Counted from the first letter of the stretch, positions 34,041-46,295 are shown. The stretch is DNA of 64,000 nt from Petrosia ficiformis (GCA_947044365.1 OX345642.1:6363507-6427506), one strand, 5' to 3'. Numbers and translations are program-made. The notes: generated from the sequence alone by a model not told the origin.

Positions 34041-35674
34041 TTTATTATAATTTATGTATTGGATGAACCAATCAAATGTTAGTATTAAAACACTTGATCA
34101 CTATTCAGCCATTTTGCTTTCTTCATAAATGCAAAACTTTCGCAAACATGGTCACACATCATTATAATGTACATGTACTGAATGTAGACTAGATACCTGA
34201 TCTAGTTTTCTGGCAGCCATTTCCAGAGCTTCATCCATGCCCCAGTGGAATGGTTTATCTCCTTCTTCATTAAACTGAAATCCTGATGCAAACACACTCT
34301 CCCTGTCGCTCTTATTCTTTCTCTTGGACTAACATGAAAACAAAATGATTATAAATAATAAAATAATATACTGTACATGATCTAACAATTATATTTCATA
34401 CATTTCGTGTGTTAGAAAGAAAATGGAAAAATTATGGAATTTATTTTTGATAAAATTAGCAAATCTAACACTATTGATAGGATAGTATCATCTCAAGAAA
34501 GACGTTTCGCCATTAGCCACTCAATACTTGAACATCAACTTCAATAAGATGGATGGGTTGTGAACATTACGAAATTAATGAGTTATGAATTTATATATTA
34601 TGAACAAAATTATTATTTATGTGATTGTGTAATAAATGTGGTGTAGTGTGACTGTTAACCAAGTCCAGAAGTGTCCAATTCTTTAGGTACAGTGGGATTA
34701 CACACACAGACGCATTTTTTCAAACCATTCAAAGTAACCCTCCCATGTATCCTTAATGACAAACAGAACACAAACTGATATTATATACTTAGTCTGTATA
34801 TAAGATTCTTGTCTCATGAAATGCATTATTAAAAATATGTACAGAGACATTTCAATATAATTATATATATATATACATGTATATATGTTATAGTTATAAA
34901 ATGGGCGTACGGTTTATAAAAGAATTCTAAGCCCTAGCAACGAGGGCGGCACGCCCGAGTGCGCGGGCTTAGAATTCTGTTATAAACCGTACGCCCATTT
35001 TATAACTGTTTTCTAGCCACCCACTTCAATTCAAACACTCGCCTTGCTACCTTCCAGCAACTAACGAAGGATAATGTTGATATGTATGACGTTCTTAGAA
35101 GTTCTTCTATACATTCAAACAAGTTAAAAGTCTGTACTGTTAAAAATACGGAAGTTATGAAGCTTAGCCAGAGTGTGGGCGTAGCCCGGGACATTTCATA
35201 CATTCGCCTTGCTGTTCTTCTGCAACTAACGAAGCATGAATTTCACATCTGTAGCTTTCTTAACACTTCAACTCACTAGTAAAAGAAATTACAATCTTGA
35301 ATCTTGTAAAATGCAAGAGTTATCGAGCTAAGAACAGTTGTTTCTGCAACGCCCCGCCCACACAATTTTCTAATTTACGTATGCGCCATACTATTACCTT
35401 GGTTACAGCGTCTGCGAAACTGGGAAGTTATAAACCGGTCTATAACTTCCTTATAGTTGAAATATAACACATAGCAACAACATAGTAACAGGCTAGAAAT
35501 ATATAATATAACATTCATTTTGAATGTATGGATGTTAACTGTCCCCTGATATTGTAATACTCAGTACGTTGAATTCAGAAAGATAATTCTTTTATTTACC
35601 GTTTTCTCTTCTTCAGAATCACTTTCTTCATCTATTTGGATAAAATCATCATCTTCAATAGTACCTATATCCAT
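23675..35674 (-). CDS. DDX27: DEAD-box RNA helicase DDX27 (19 exons, 697 aa)
   Basis: Nucleolar ATP-dependent helicase of 60S ribosome (pre-rRNA) maturation. Exons: 35600-35674, 34197-34328, 33928-33999, 33593-33677, 33440-33483, 32868-32960, 32478-32583, 31827-31939, 31518-31578, 31078-31228, 30201-30300, 29753-29894, 29142-29278, 28637-28818, 27625-27805, 26857-26983, 26389-26438, 25658-25769, 23675-23805. Sum 2094 bases; all phases agree. Motifs in order: Q-motif (GFTTPTPVQ, Gln181), AATGTGKT (198-205), PTREL (233-237), TPGR (282-285), DEAD (307-310), SAT (338-340), ARGLD (460-464), HRVGR (485-489). N-terminus acidic, C-terminus very basic (ends GNRFKSKRR), as in the family. The donor of the second last exon could also be at 25628; both keep frame. 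Many introns start directly with GTACATGTAC repeats. Confidence 0.96.
23909..24180. mobile_element. Half copy of the foldback transposon in DDX27 intron 18
   Basis: Starts at the outer TIR-like AGATATATAGAGAAAAAGTA and continues CCAGCATTCAGTAATCATGG through CTTTCTTCCTGCTGGTC, matching 4650-4970. Confidence 0.7.
24548..25265. repeat. 69-bp minisatellite, about ten nearly identical units
   Basis: Units contain CTATAACTTCAACATTGAGA and ATTACTATTACTAATACTAT with starts exactly 69 bases apart (24582, 24651, 24720). Homogeneity indicates recent expansion. In DDX27 intron 18, followed by a degenerate (TTA)n stretch up to 25620. Confidence 0.92.
25857..25921. repeat. (GT)n microsatellite
   Basis: GT dinucleotide array with a few GTAT interruptions, in DDX27 intron 17. 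Confidence 0.9.
26040..26340. repeat. Minisatellite CTCCATAGCAACCAATGGG
   Basis: Seven or so units of ACTCCATAGCAACCAATGGG / TTAACATACA separated by GTACATGTAC. DDX27 intron 17. Confidence 0.85.
26510..26790. repeat. Minisatellite of about 70 bp
   Basis: Four units with GGATATCCCAGGTAGTCCCA and AACCCACTGATCCTGGAATA. DDX27 intron 16. Confidence 0.88.
27005..27245. repeat. Minisatellite of about 30 bp
   Basis: Units of TGTGGATGATACTAC plus GTACATGTAA, in DDX27 intron 15. Confidence 0.85.
27906..28365. repeat. Tandemly repeated MITE half (about 106 bp x 3)
   Basis: Three units of ACTAAAACCCCTTTTAGTAA followed by AGTTAGCTAAACTATAGCTA and separated by GTACATGTAC linkers, then the remaining part of a GTTGTTTTAGT-family MITE ending near 28365. 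DDX27 intron 14. Confidence 0.8.
29320..29715. repeat. Minisatellite of about 68 bp in DDX27 intron 12
   Basis: Units of ATTACACATTATGATGTCAC / TACATGAGCAGTATAAGTAC, running almost up to the donor of exon 29753-29894. Confidence 0.85.
30565..31013. repeat. TACTGTATTG / TACTGTACAG short tandem repeat
   Basis: About 90 five-base units (TACTG/TATTG/TACAG) in DDX27 intron 10. It gives open frames in most of the six frames (up to 187 codons), none of them coding. Confidence 0.92.
34893..35007. mobile_element. Hairpin element with GTTATAAAATGGGCGTACGG arms
   Basis: Arms of about 42 bases (GTTATAAAATGGGCGTACGG ... AGAATTCTAAGCCC and complement) with a GC-rich loop. Located in DDX27 intron 1. The sequence to about 35455 has a G+C content unlike its surroundings and another inverted GTTATAAACCGGTCTATAAC, so the element may extend that far. 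Confidence 0.6.
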
Positions 35675-35815
35675 CTTCAAAAAAGTTTACACGTGGGTAA
35701 GTGCACACAGTACAGCATACACAATACACCTTCATCTGATTGGTTGATTGCTATGACGTAATAATTAATTATTTGAATTTATTTTCAAATTTAAAATTAT
35801 TTTTCAAAAATAATT
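35675..35815. promoter_or_regulatory. Bidirectional promoter DDX27 / coiled-coil gene
   Basis: Only 141 bases separate the two divergent start codons, so both transcripts must be driven from here. No TATA box at a usual distance that I can defend. Confidence 0.55.
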
Positions 35816-38800
35816 ATGGCAACTGGAAGAGAAACAGAGCGTTTACAGGAAGAAAACAAAGCCCTCTATAATCGGTTATCTTCTCTAGAGGATGATTTAC
35901 ACAGAAAAGACGAATTACTGAAAGCTGGAAATATAGACAAAGCAGAAGTAATCGAAGACTTGAGAAAAAGTCAGAAGAGAGTGAAAGAGTTATATAAACA
36001 GTTGGAGGAATCAGAAAATGCAGAATTTGAAGTAGCAGGTGAAATATTGTCATAAATGATTCATATCATAGTTAATGCTTGTGTTTTAGATATTACATGT
36101 CTATATAATCCTCATGGGGTGTCAGAAGGGTCCACTCTGTCTACCACTGAAGTTATGCAACACTGAGCTGGAACATGAATATTATGGGAACTGTTCAGTA
36201 TTCTAGGAGTACTGGGCCCAGGTCTACCCCCAAAAATGGGCCTATATATCATACGTCACACACCTTAGTTTTCGTTGTGTTTGTCACAGGGAATCATGAA
36301 AAATCATCTTGATTGCTGATGTGATCTACCTTGTATAAATAACAAGGGGGGTACTAGTGGCCTGCTGGTTAAAGTGCTGGCACCCCACCACTGACATGTA
36401 TGTGCAGCCTAGAATGTATGACTTTCAAATAAAATATAAATACAGTGTTTTTAAGGAATGTTACTTCCATTCCTGTTAGGTGTGGGCAGATTGATACCGA
36501 AAATACTCAATATCTACAATACTAACATTATTGATACTCTTTGGTCATTTACGACACACATCTATTTTAATTTGACACACCCATCTAACAGATAAATTTC
36601 GTAGCGCTTCCACATATTTAACTGAATATTGATACCATGGATATCGATTCCAAACTATCTGATATTGTATTGAAATGAAAATTACTGGTATCAGCCACCA
36701 CTAATTCCTGTTTTACAAACTAAGTTGGTCTCCTAGACTGTATATGATATGAGCAGCTGTTTTCAGTTAGATACTGACTAGATATCTTGTACATATCTAC
36801 ATGTACATGTATTTATGATAACCTTTGTCTGTTGCTAGATAAATGGACTTGGACTAGACTAGATGTACATGTACATGTAATCTACACTTAATTTATAATA
36901 CCCAGCTAGACTTACAGACTAGATGTACATGTACATGTAATCTACCCTTAATTTATAATACCCAGCTAGACTTACAGACTAGATGTACATGTACATGTAA
37001 TCTACCCTTAATTTATAATACCCAGCTAGACTTACAGACTAGATGTACATGTACATGTAATCTACCCTTAATTTATAATACCCAGCTAGACTTACAGACT
37101 AGATGTACATGTACATGTAATCTACCCTTAATTTATAATACCCAGCTAGACTTACAGACTAGATGTACATGTAATCTACCCTTAATTTATAATACCCAGC
37201 TAGACTTACAGACTAGATGTACATGTACATGCAATCTACACTTAATTTTAATACCCAGCTAGACTTACAGACTAGATGTACATGTACATGTAACAGACTG
37301 GAAGATATTTCATAGTTCTGAACTAAAACTGTTTATGAACCATTGTCTCACAATAGGGGTGGCTAATGAATTGAGAAGTACTTTGGAGGAAGTCAAGACC
37401 AAATATAAAGAAGAGAGTGAATCTTATCGTTGCTGTGTTCGTGATCTACAAGCTGAATTAAAGTCTATTAAAACACAGTAAGTTTACAATAGTTATGTAC
37501 ATGTACATATAAATAATTATATTAGCAGACATGTGGCAAGTAGTTTTATACATGTACATGTACTTTGTGCTATACTAAGTAGTAAGTACATTGTTGTGTG
37601 TACTTGAAGATTCAAATAACACTTGTACTTAAGTACATTGTCAAAGTACCTGTACTTGTACTTGTACTTCAAATAACACTTGTACTTATACATGTACTGA
37701 AGTACATTGTCAAAGTACCTGTACGTGTACATGTACTTCAAATAACCCTAGTACTTATACATGTACTTAAGTACATTGTCAAAGTACCTGTACATGTACT
37801 TGTACTTCAAATAACACTTGTACTTATACTTGTACTTAAGTACATTGTCAAAGTACCTGTACATGTACATGTACTTCAAATAACACTAGTACTTATACAT
37901 GTACTTAAGTACATTGTCAAAGTACCTGTACATGTACTTGTACTTCAAATAACACTTGTACTTATACATGTACTTAAGTACATTGTCAAAGTACCTGTAC
38001 ATGTACATGTACTTCAAATAACACTAGTACTTATACATGTACTTAAGTACATTGTCAAAGTACCTGTACATGTACATGTACTTCAAATAACACTTGTACT
38101 TATACTTGTACTTAAGTACATTGTCAAAGTACCTGTACTTGTACATGTACTTCAAATAACACTTGTACTTATACTTGTACTTAAGTACATTGTCAAAGTA
38201 CCTGTACTTGTACATGTACTTCAAATAACACTAGTACTTATACATGTACTTAAGTACATTGTCAAAGTACCTGTACATGTACATGTACTTCAAATAACAC
38301 TTGTACTTATACATGTACTTAAGTACATTGTCAAAGTACCTGTACTTTTAGTTAAAGATTCAAATAAGACTAGTACTTGTACATATACTCACTTCAGAAA
38401 AATTTACCTGCGCTCAAGTCTTTTCTAAGTACTTGTAATAATTCAGTACCAATGTGTACTTGCCTCATGTCTGATTTATGTGTACGTACATGTACATGTG
38501 CATACATGTGTACTACATCATGTGTACTACATCATACATGCACATACTACATCATAGTGATCATACATACATACACATACAGACTCAGACTATTACACAT
38601 ACATACATGACATCTTCTTTATTTCTACTCAACACAGACTCACAGAGGCAGATGAAAAGTCCCACATGTTATCTGCCGAGCTTCACGAAAAGAACCAACT
38701 GCTGGAGGAGATGAAAACCCAAAAAGAACGCTATGGGCTTGACTCAAGTGCTCGTATAGCTAACCTCAATCAAGCACTTCTACAAAGCAAGCAAACATGT

Positions 38801-41356
38801 GCCCAGTTGGAAAATAGAAATGAAGAACTGGCGGAACAAGAGAAAATGTTGCTAGTGGAATCACAAACATTGGAGAGAAAATGTAAAGAACTTTCCATGC
38901 GTCTCGAAGGTCCTTGCAAGCTGTGTCATGAAAGGCAGCAATTGGTACAGTCTAAACATGATGATGAGTTACATAAATCTGTTTCAGCACCAAATGTATT
39001 TAAACCTCTACCTGAGCGTACTGAAATTGATATGTTGCTTGTAGAAAGGGGCAAGCTCCAGCAGAAATACGATTGCCTTTTTGCTAATTTTCAAATGGTT
39101 TCTGAAAAGTCTACTCAACTCAAAAAGGAAACTAAAGACAAGGATAAAGCGTTGAGTGATTTAGAAGTTCTTTGTGAATCACTGCAAACAGAAAACCAAG
39201 ATTTGAAGAAAGCATGCGATACAGCAAAGGAGGCACTGTCCATACAACAAGATAAGAATTCACTCACTATGAATAAGCAGTCGCAGATGAGGCTGGAGGC
39301 AGCAGATTTGAGCAAGCATCTTGAGGACATACAGAGTCGACATTCCGATCTTCGAGGCCAGCACAGTGATATGGTAATACAGTTACAAAACACTCAAGAC
39401 ACTATTGCCAATCTTCGTTCACAGGTGTCGACTCTAAAAGTTGAAAAAGCTGAGAATGAGAAGGAACTTGCACATACTCAAACCAAAATTGATGAGCTTG
39501 TCGAAGATCTTGAAAAGTATAAAGAACTAAGTCAGAGCTCATCCCAAACATCTCAGTCTTCATCAGAAGCTATTGAAAGCTACGAGCAAAAGCTTAAATA
39601 TACCGATCGTGAGAAAGAACGTCTTTTTAACCAATTAGAAGATACTCGCTCTGAACTTGCTTCCATAGAGAAGGAGAAATGTTCTCTGGATAATTTAAAC
39701 AAGAAACTCAAAACGAAACTTCAGAAGCTTGAACACCTCTTGAAGAAAGCTGATGAGACCAAACAGGCCTCGATTAGTATCACCAACGAAATGGTAAGTC
39801 TGAAAAAGCAGCTTATTTCCCTCTCAGAAGAAAAGGAAGATCTTGAAAACGAAAACCGTTCGCTGAAATTTGCTCAACAGGAGACAAAGGCACACATCCA
39901 GGAATTGAAAACATCTGCTATGAAATACCAGCGTGAATCCAAACAAAGTTTGGAGATGGTGCATCAACTTCAAAGAGAGCTTGAAAATTTAGAATCACTC
40001 CAGATGAAAACAGAGGAATGCCTAAAAAACAAGAATGAAGAATACATGATTGTTATGAAAGAAATGGATCAGATAAAATTAGAGATTCGTTCCGCTGTTT
40101 CGTCTAAATCCACTCTCCAAGAAGAAATGGGTTTACTATATGGCAAAATAGATGAGTTAGAGAATGTTAATTTTGAGCTTGACTCTCAGTTGGCAGAAAT
40201 AACTCATGAAAAGAACACATCACAATCTAACAGCCAACACACACAAGCTAAGATGGAGGAACTCCATAGAAAGCTGAAAGCAACTAATGAAGTTCTGTAC
40301 GAAAAGGAAGCTCAATTGAATGTAATAAAAATTAACAGTGATTTAAAAGAAAACGAAAACGCAAGCCTTCTTTCTCAGTTAGACCAGCTCTCTAGATCCC
40401 TAATGCAAAGCAACGAAGAAGTGGACTCACTCCGATCACAGCTTCGCCATTACGAGTTTGAGACTCAAGCAATAGCCAATGGGATATCAGAATTGGAGGA
40501 AGTACATCTTAACTGCGAACCTGCCAGAATCAGACTCGAAGAAGAAATCGATTCTTTACGAGAGCAGCTACAACAAGCACAGGAAAACCTTGTTGCTATG
40601 ACAACCTCTCTGAAATCAGATTCTAAACAGCTTTCTCAATACAACACATCCCTCGAGAGTCTTGCTGAAGATCTTCAGAGAAAGCTACAGGATGAAATAT
40701 CGAAGAATGATCATCTTGAGTTAGTAATGGAACAAAAGAACGAACAGATGGAACAGCTCACAGATCAATTACAAATGAAAGCGAGTACTATTAAGACAGT
40801 GGAGATAGAAGGTAAACGATTGAAAAACGAATACCAGGAATTGGAAAAGACGTTGAAACGTCAGTTGGATAGTATCGAAGGAAAATACTACAAGTTACAG
40901 GAGGCTCATGAAGTACTGCTAGTTGAGAAAAAGCAAGTTTCGTCAACTTTACTTCAACTTAGTGAGGACTTGAAAGAGCAGAAGAGGATTGCCGAAGATG
41001 CTGTGACGAAGCGAATAAACATGGAAGAGAAAATGGAATTGACAAAGGAAGAGAATGCTGTGTTTCAAAAGCAAGCGGAGACAGCGCAAGCTCAACTTAA
41101 GGAGACTAAGCACGAACTCAACTACCAGAAGAATAAAATGAAAGAACAGGGCCGAAAACTTGAAAAACAACACAGCCATTATTCTCAGGTTATCACACAG
41201 TTCAAATCCCTTCAAACAGAGGCTCTTCAGGTTTTGTCTGATTCTACTTCAATCCCAAGTGCTACACCTAATAAAGGTATGTCCCGTCAGAAAGTTCTGT
41301 GCTCAGAGGGAAATGGTGAAGTACTAAGATCCATGGAAAACCAGTTGCCTCAGTGA
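35816..41356 (+). CDS. Long coiled-coil protein (3 exons, 1020 aa)
   Basis: Exons 35816-36038, 37357-37477 and 38638-41356; phases 1 and 2 agree, 3063 bases in total. Almost the entire protein is heptad-like and rich in Glu, Lys, Gln and Leu, with few prolines or glycines, so a rod built of coiled coil. The only clear break is around residues 190-240: GPCKLCHERQQLV, a CxxC pair, then SVSAPNVFKPLPERTE. The C-terminal 35 residues are Ser/Thr-rich and not coiled. Such proteins serve as golgins, centrosomal or vesicle tethers; nothing here decides which. Starts at the first ATG, 141 bases from DDX27. Both introns contain minisatellites. The last exon of 2.7 kb is exceptionally long for this window. 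Confidence 0.88.
36085..36265. mobile_element. Dispersed repeat (AATATTATGGGAACTGTTCAG family)
   Basis: AATGGGCCTATATATCATAC and GTTCAGTATTCTAGGAGTAC are shared with 63280-63395 (AATGGGCCTATATACCATAC). Located in intron 1 of the coiled-coil gene. Confidence 0.55.
36342..36405 (+). repeat. Possible tRNA-derived SINE fragment
   Basis: TAGTGGCCTGCTGGTTAAAG followed by GTGCTGGCACCCC resembles the A-box half of tRNA-derived SINEs. I find no convincing B box, so this is tentative. Confidence 0.25.
36857..37300. repeat. 60-bp minisatellite
   Basis: Seven to eight units of CAGACTAGATGTACATGTAC / AATCTACCCTTAATTTATAA / TACCCAGCTAGACTTA, nearly identical. Ends 57 bases before exon 2 of the coiled-coil gene. 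Confidence 0.92.
37603..38365. repeat. 69-bp minisatellite
   Basis: Eleven units of CTTAAGTACATTGTCAAAGT / ACCTGTACATGTACTTGTAC / TTCAAATAACACTTGTAC, exactly 69 bases apart in the first units (37635, 37704, 37773). The period is divisible by three and free of stops in one frame, hence a spurious 276-codon frame. Intron 2 of the coiled-coil gene. Confidence 0.92.
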
Positions 41357-41950
41357 AATATACATTCATTGAATTTATCAAAATTAATCATTTAATTTTG
41401 TTTCTTACAATAATTCTACAGATTAGTATATATATATGAACAGTATTAATATTGACTAATAATTATTATTGTTCGGTTTAAAATATATATTAGTATTGTT
41501 ATGACATTAGGTATAGAACTATATTCTAACTCAAGCTCATTGTTATATATTGTTCAGTTTACAATATAATGGTAGAACTGTATTCTAATTAACTGAAGTT
41601 CATTACCCAATAAACAAATCGACCATACACTGTATGTACATGAGCTTAAACCCCCTTTTGAAAGATGAGTACGCTGTTATGCAGAAAACTAGCAACTCCA
41701 AGGCCAGGAGATGCAACACAAGTGAAGGCCCAAGTAAGACAAGGCCAGGGAAGGCCCAAGCAAGGAAGACACAGCATTAAATTCAAAAGTATTTGTAGCA
41801 GTTAATTATTAATTAATACATAGTGTATAGTTATGTTAGAATCATAGTAAACTAATTAATTAATTAATTGTGAGTGGGTCAATCATAAGTAGTATGCATG
41901 AAATATACCAAATCATTAATACAAAATAAAGACAGGCATAAAGAAGTTCA
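41357..41950. other. Convergent 3' flanks
   Basis: Tail-to-tail spacer between the coiled-coil and the SOCS-box genes. It holds a partial repeat (GTTCAGTTTACAATATAATG, near 41470 and 41550) and a purine-rich stretch AAGGCCAGG...AAGGCCCAAG at 41700-41765. No gene. Confidence 0.5.
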
Positions 41951-44900
41951 TTATTCCATTTTAAAATTTTCGATTTCGATAGTTTTATTATCAGTTTTCT
42001 CAGTCTTATTATCAGTTTTCTCAGTCTTGTTATCAGTTTTCTCAGTCTTATTATCTGACATCTTTGGAAATTGTGGCTTTTCATGTCCCACTGCTATAAT
42101 GTAGTCTTGTAAATATTTTGGTATCGGGAGTCGTTTAGTTATGTGACTTATAGCACCATTTTGTCCCATGCTCTGACGAATGGTCCATTTACAACATTCT
42201 GTCAAACTCTTCAGACGATCTGATATATAAAGAAAAGAAAAGTTAAAGTGTATCAGTTTATAAAATTGCAATACCTAATAAAGTATTAGTTATTTTTATC
42301 GAGTTTAATCTAATGCAGTCCTGGTATAAAACAATAATTCTTCCACATATACATCTATATTATGGTTGGCCAATGTCAAAGTTTTGTGATTATTGTATAA
42401 AGATGACTTGTGATTATTGCAATATTGCAACTTTTCATTGATACTGTCTATGATAGCAAAAATAGGCTCATTTTTTTTAAAAGATCTGATTCTTGTTATG
42501 AAAGCATACAGCTCAAGAAAATCATGTGATACGATTATTGTAAATTCGCAATGAAATAATATTACAGTGTATGAATTATCAGCCAACTCTAATCTGCATG
42601 TAACTATTGATACAAACTTACGAGCTTCTTTCTCAAACAAGCGATACACAGCTGGACTAGAAAATAGTAATGGAGTGACTCTTCTGCTGTTCATCTTCAA
42701 AACGTTACCACCATAACTCACTAACACCCCAGCCAATGCGGGATTATTCCAAGCAAGATGTAGTAATGTGTCACCCTCTTCATTCACCGGTTCATTTATA
42801 GCAGCTCCATGTTCTACTAACAAAGATAAACAACCTACCACTGGGATTGTAAATCTCATTTCATAACATCCATTCAGAATATAAACTATAGGTGTCTGTC
42901 CAAGTGCACAACGATCGTCAGGAGCTACTCCTGTAATAAAGAATATTGACTTGTACTAAATATTAATTGATAGTTCGTAATTACTAACCAGCTTCCAACA
43001 GCACTTGAAGAATATTGGGTTTAAGAGTTTGAGCTGCTAAATGAGCCAGCGTCTCATTCTTGCCGGGATGATTAACACGAGAATGAATATCTGCTCCAAA
43101 CTCTATTAGTAATTTCAGGTTTTCAAAATTACCTACACTGGTTGCTTCGTGTATAGGAAGTCGTCCAGTTTTCTTGTCTCTAATGTTAAGAAGATCTTCA
43201 AGCTATTAAAAGAGTACATTCAGGAAGTAAGTATTAGTCACATGACAGTATTGAGACAATTGTACTATTTTCACCATTCTTAAGTATTAGTCACATGACA
43301 GTATTGAAACAATTTTACTATTTTCAGTATTAGTCACATGACAATATTAAGACAATTGTACTATTTTCACCATTCTTAAGTATGAGTCACATGACAGTAT
43401 TGAGACAATTGTACTATTTTTATCATTCTTAAGTATTTGTCAATTGTCACATGACAGTATTGAGACAATTTACTATTTTCACCATTCTTAAGTATTAGTC
43501 ACATGACAGTATTGAGAGAATTGTACCATTTGCACCATTCTTGTCCTGCTCCCTCACTAGACATTTGGTGAAGCACTTTGGTACTTGTGCTTATAAGAAT
43601 GCAGTACTAAAGTGCTTAATGCTCACTCAAGTATTTAATTTGACTGCTACAGTATATATAACCTCGATGCTCATTTTTTCTACTTACAAAAATGAATTGT
43701 TTCAGATTGGGCCAAAATTTATTCTAGAGTTGTATAATGATCGTTTTTTTTTTGCAAATAGTCTAGTGAGCATTAAGGTATTATATTTTCAGGTTTCCTA
43801 AAAGGGTTTGGAGTACTGGATGAAGGGAGGGAGAGTGTATCCAAAGCATAATGAACAGGGCCATCTTCCTCCCATCTGTATGAACACCAGACTACAATTA
43901 CTATCATATACTACAAGATATTACAGAGATACTCACCTCCCCAGTCTCCTTAGCATATTCTAATAGAGTTTTCAGAGATTCAGCGTTGCTACGAGGAATT
44001 TCATTTCCTGTATATCTTTCTCTATCATGCCATAAACCATGAAAATTTAGTAGACCTAAACCCTGTAAAAGAGAGTAGAGATAATTACATGAGTGATGAC
44101 CTTATATGTACTATAGTGTATAGTTTAATGTCATAAGGTTAATACATGATTATACTGTAACTCAATAATGAAGCAATAGATTGAAATTTAACATACGCAA
44201 AAAAGTATGGGAAGGACTATTATATGAAAATGTGAAGGTAAAAAGATTGTTGGTCATTCAAAAATCAAGTTAGGAACATTTTTCTGAGGTCATGGTGAAC
44301 GCGTTCTATCTACTAGAGAGGGGGAGGAGGGCTTCCCCCCCAAAAAGCTCAGCTTCTCCCCAGATCTTAATTATAGTGTCTACAGTGGCTTGCAAAACAG
44401 TTGTCATACACCAAGTGTAGAGGTGATGGCTGCCTAACCACAATAATGTACACACATTTTTGTGATATACATGTACATGTACTTTAACTTTCTGTGTGGA
44501 AGCGTGCAGGATTAGCTTTCCTCCCAAACAAAATTCTCTAGAACCCTGGAGGCCAACAGAATTCACTATGTCCAATCAAAGTGGTCCTATACAATAATTC
44601 TTACTTCATTATTGACATGTTCCATAAGCTTCAACTTTGGCTTTCTGAGAAGCAGTTTGATAATATCAACACAAGCACCATGTTGCATGGCAGATAGTAA
44701 TGGTGTGTTACCATCATCATCTCTTTTCACAGTTTTGCATTCTAAAAATAAAACAAGAGAAGAGAAATGAAAATCCTGCCGTGTGATGTTTGTTTATTAC
44801 AAAGAAATTCCCTCTTTTTAAACACTCTTTATTCCACCATTTTGTACAGAAAGCAAACACAAGTTTTTTTATGGCCATAAGGGCCATCCCTATGATTGCT

Positions 44901-46295
44901 TTCCCACATGTTCAAACTATATAATTATATATGTTTGTGGCCACTTACGTGAGTATGCGTTGTATACGTAGTTAAGGATCCGGGGGGCTTGGTCAATTCT
45001 CTTGTACATGTACATGTATATAAAACACCCAGTATAATGTACCAAATAATTAAAACACTCATTATAAATTCATAGATTTAATTAGCATGGTTTAATCACC
45101 ATGGTAACTGGTAACACACTTTTACATGGACTGAGAAAGTAGGACATGCACACAAGAAGTTTTATCTATGTGTTTCCATAGCAATTATTTGTGACTTAAC
45201 AAATAGTTCATTTCAACTCAACATGATTCTATTTCAACTTACTGAATTTTATTAGCACTTCTGCAAAATTTTTATCATTCTGCTGACAAGCAATATGAAG
45301 TGGAGTCACATTCTTAGTTTCATCTCCAGAAGGCCGACTTGAACGAGCACCTAAGTTGAAAATCAATTAACATCCATTTAATTAGAGAACCAAATAAGGA
45401 TATGATAATATGTACATGCACATGTACATGTACATACATGTATGTATACATGTACTTAACAAAATAAATTAATAATGTTAACTATAGTAAAATTGAGTTG
45501 AAGTTGAGTTGAATCATGAATTCATAGTTTTAAATGCAGTACATGTACACCTTACATGTACACGTTACATGTACATACATATCATTTGTTAATACATGTA
45601 GTCATGTACAATACCTTTTGCTAAATGTACATGTACATACATACCTATTGTTAATAGTATTAGTATTCTAGTACTATAGATACATGTACATGTACATGTA
45701 CATACATACCTATTATTAGTATTAGTATCCTAGTACTATAGATACATGTACATACATACCTATTATTAGTATCCTAGTACTATAGATACATGTACATGTA
45801 CATACATACCTATTATTAGTATCCTAGTACTATAGATACATGTACATGTACATCTACATACATACCTTTTGTTAATAGTGCTAGTATCATAGTACTATAG
45901 ATACATGTACATACATCATAGTGATCATACATGTACATGTATGTACATGCCTTTAGTTAATGCTATACAGTACATGTACAATAGACATACATACCTTTTG
46001 TCAAAAGAATCCTTCCACAACCTGCCTGACCATTCTTTGCAGCCAAATTAAGCATTGTAGTATAAAATGGAATATCATCTTTAATCTCTCGACTCAGACC
46101 ACTCAAGCGTTCAATAGTGTACGAGTCTCCCAGAAACACTTTCTTCGAGAACATGCTTTTCAATGCACATACCAAATGAAACTCTCTATTTTTCATGGCA
46201 TTGTAGCGATCAAATCTGATATCAAGTTCAGTTTTCTCCTCTTCTTCATCTGTAAATATAATATTAAATGATAAAGCAAAATAATTTTGATTCAT
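41951..46295 (-). CDS. Ankyrin-repeat protein with SOCS box (ASB-like, about 487 aa)
   Basis: Substrate-recognition type subunit of cullin-5/elongin ubiquitin ligases. Exons in order: 45995-46295, 45243-45350, 44605-44741, 43937-44062, 42989-43202, 42622-42930, 41951-42219; all phases agree. Ankyrin repeats show as TPLHIACQQND, GNTPLLSAMQHGA, GRLPIHEATSVG, NETLAHLAAQTL and DTLLHLAWNNPA. The last exon has the SOCS box: SLTECCKWTIRQSMG then RLPIPKYLQDYI. Odd feature: after the SOCS box, which usually ends the protein, there is a further tail with TDNKTEK repeated three times. Start: an ATG at 46293-46295 is in frame, but a good acceptor (atttacag) at 46250 suggests that an upstream first exon may exist instead; I could not find one. 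Confidence 0.82.
43205..43530. repeat. Minisatellite of about 53 bp
   Basis: Six units of GTCACATGACAGTATTGAGA / CAATTGTACTATTTTCACCA. In the intron after exon 43937-44062 of the SOCS-box gene. Confidence 0.88.
44872..45003. mobile_element. Solo arm of the foldback transposon
   Basis: TTTATGGCCATAAGGGCCAT, then CCCTATGATTGCTTTCCCAC and GTATGCGTTGTATACGTAGT, matching the inner arm at 5928-6080. In an intron of the SOCS-box gene. Confidence 0.75.
45640..45950. repeat. Short minisatellite CTAGTACTATAGATACATG
   Basis: About five units of ATTAGTATCCTAGTACTATA / GATACATGTACATACATACC; SOCS-box gene, intron 1. Confidence 0.85.

Noticed and set aside
37598..38428. 276-codon plus-strand frame
   Set aside because: It is the translation of a 69-bp intronic minisatellite and is out of place between two matched exons of the coiled-coil gene.
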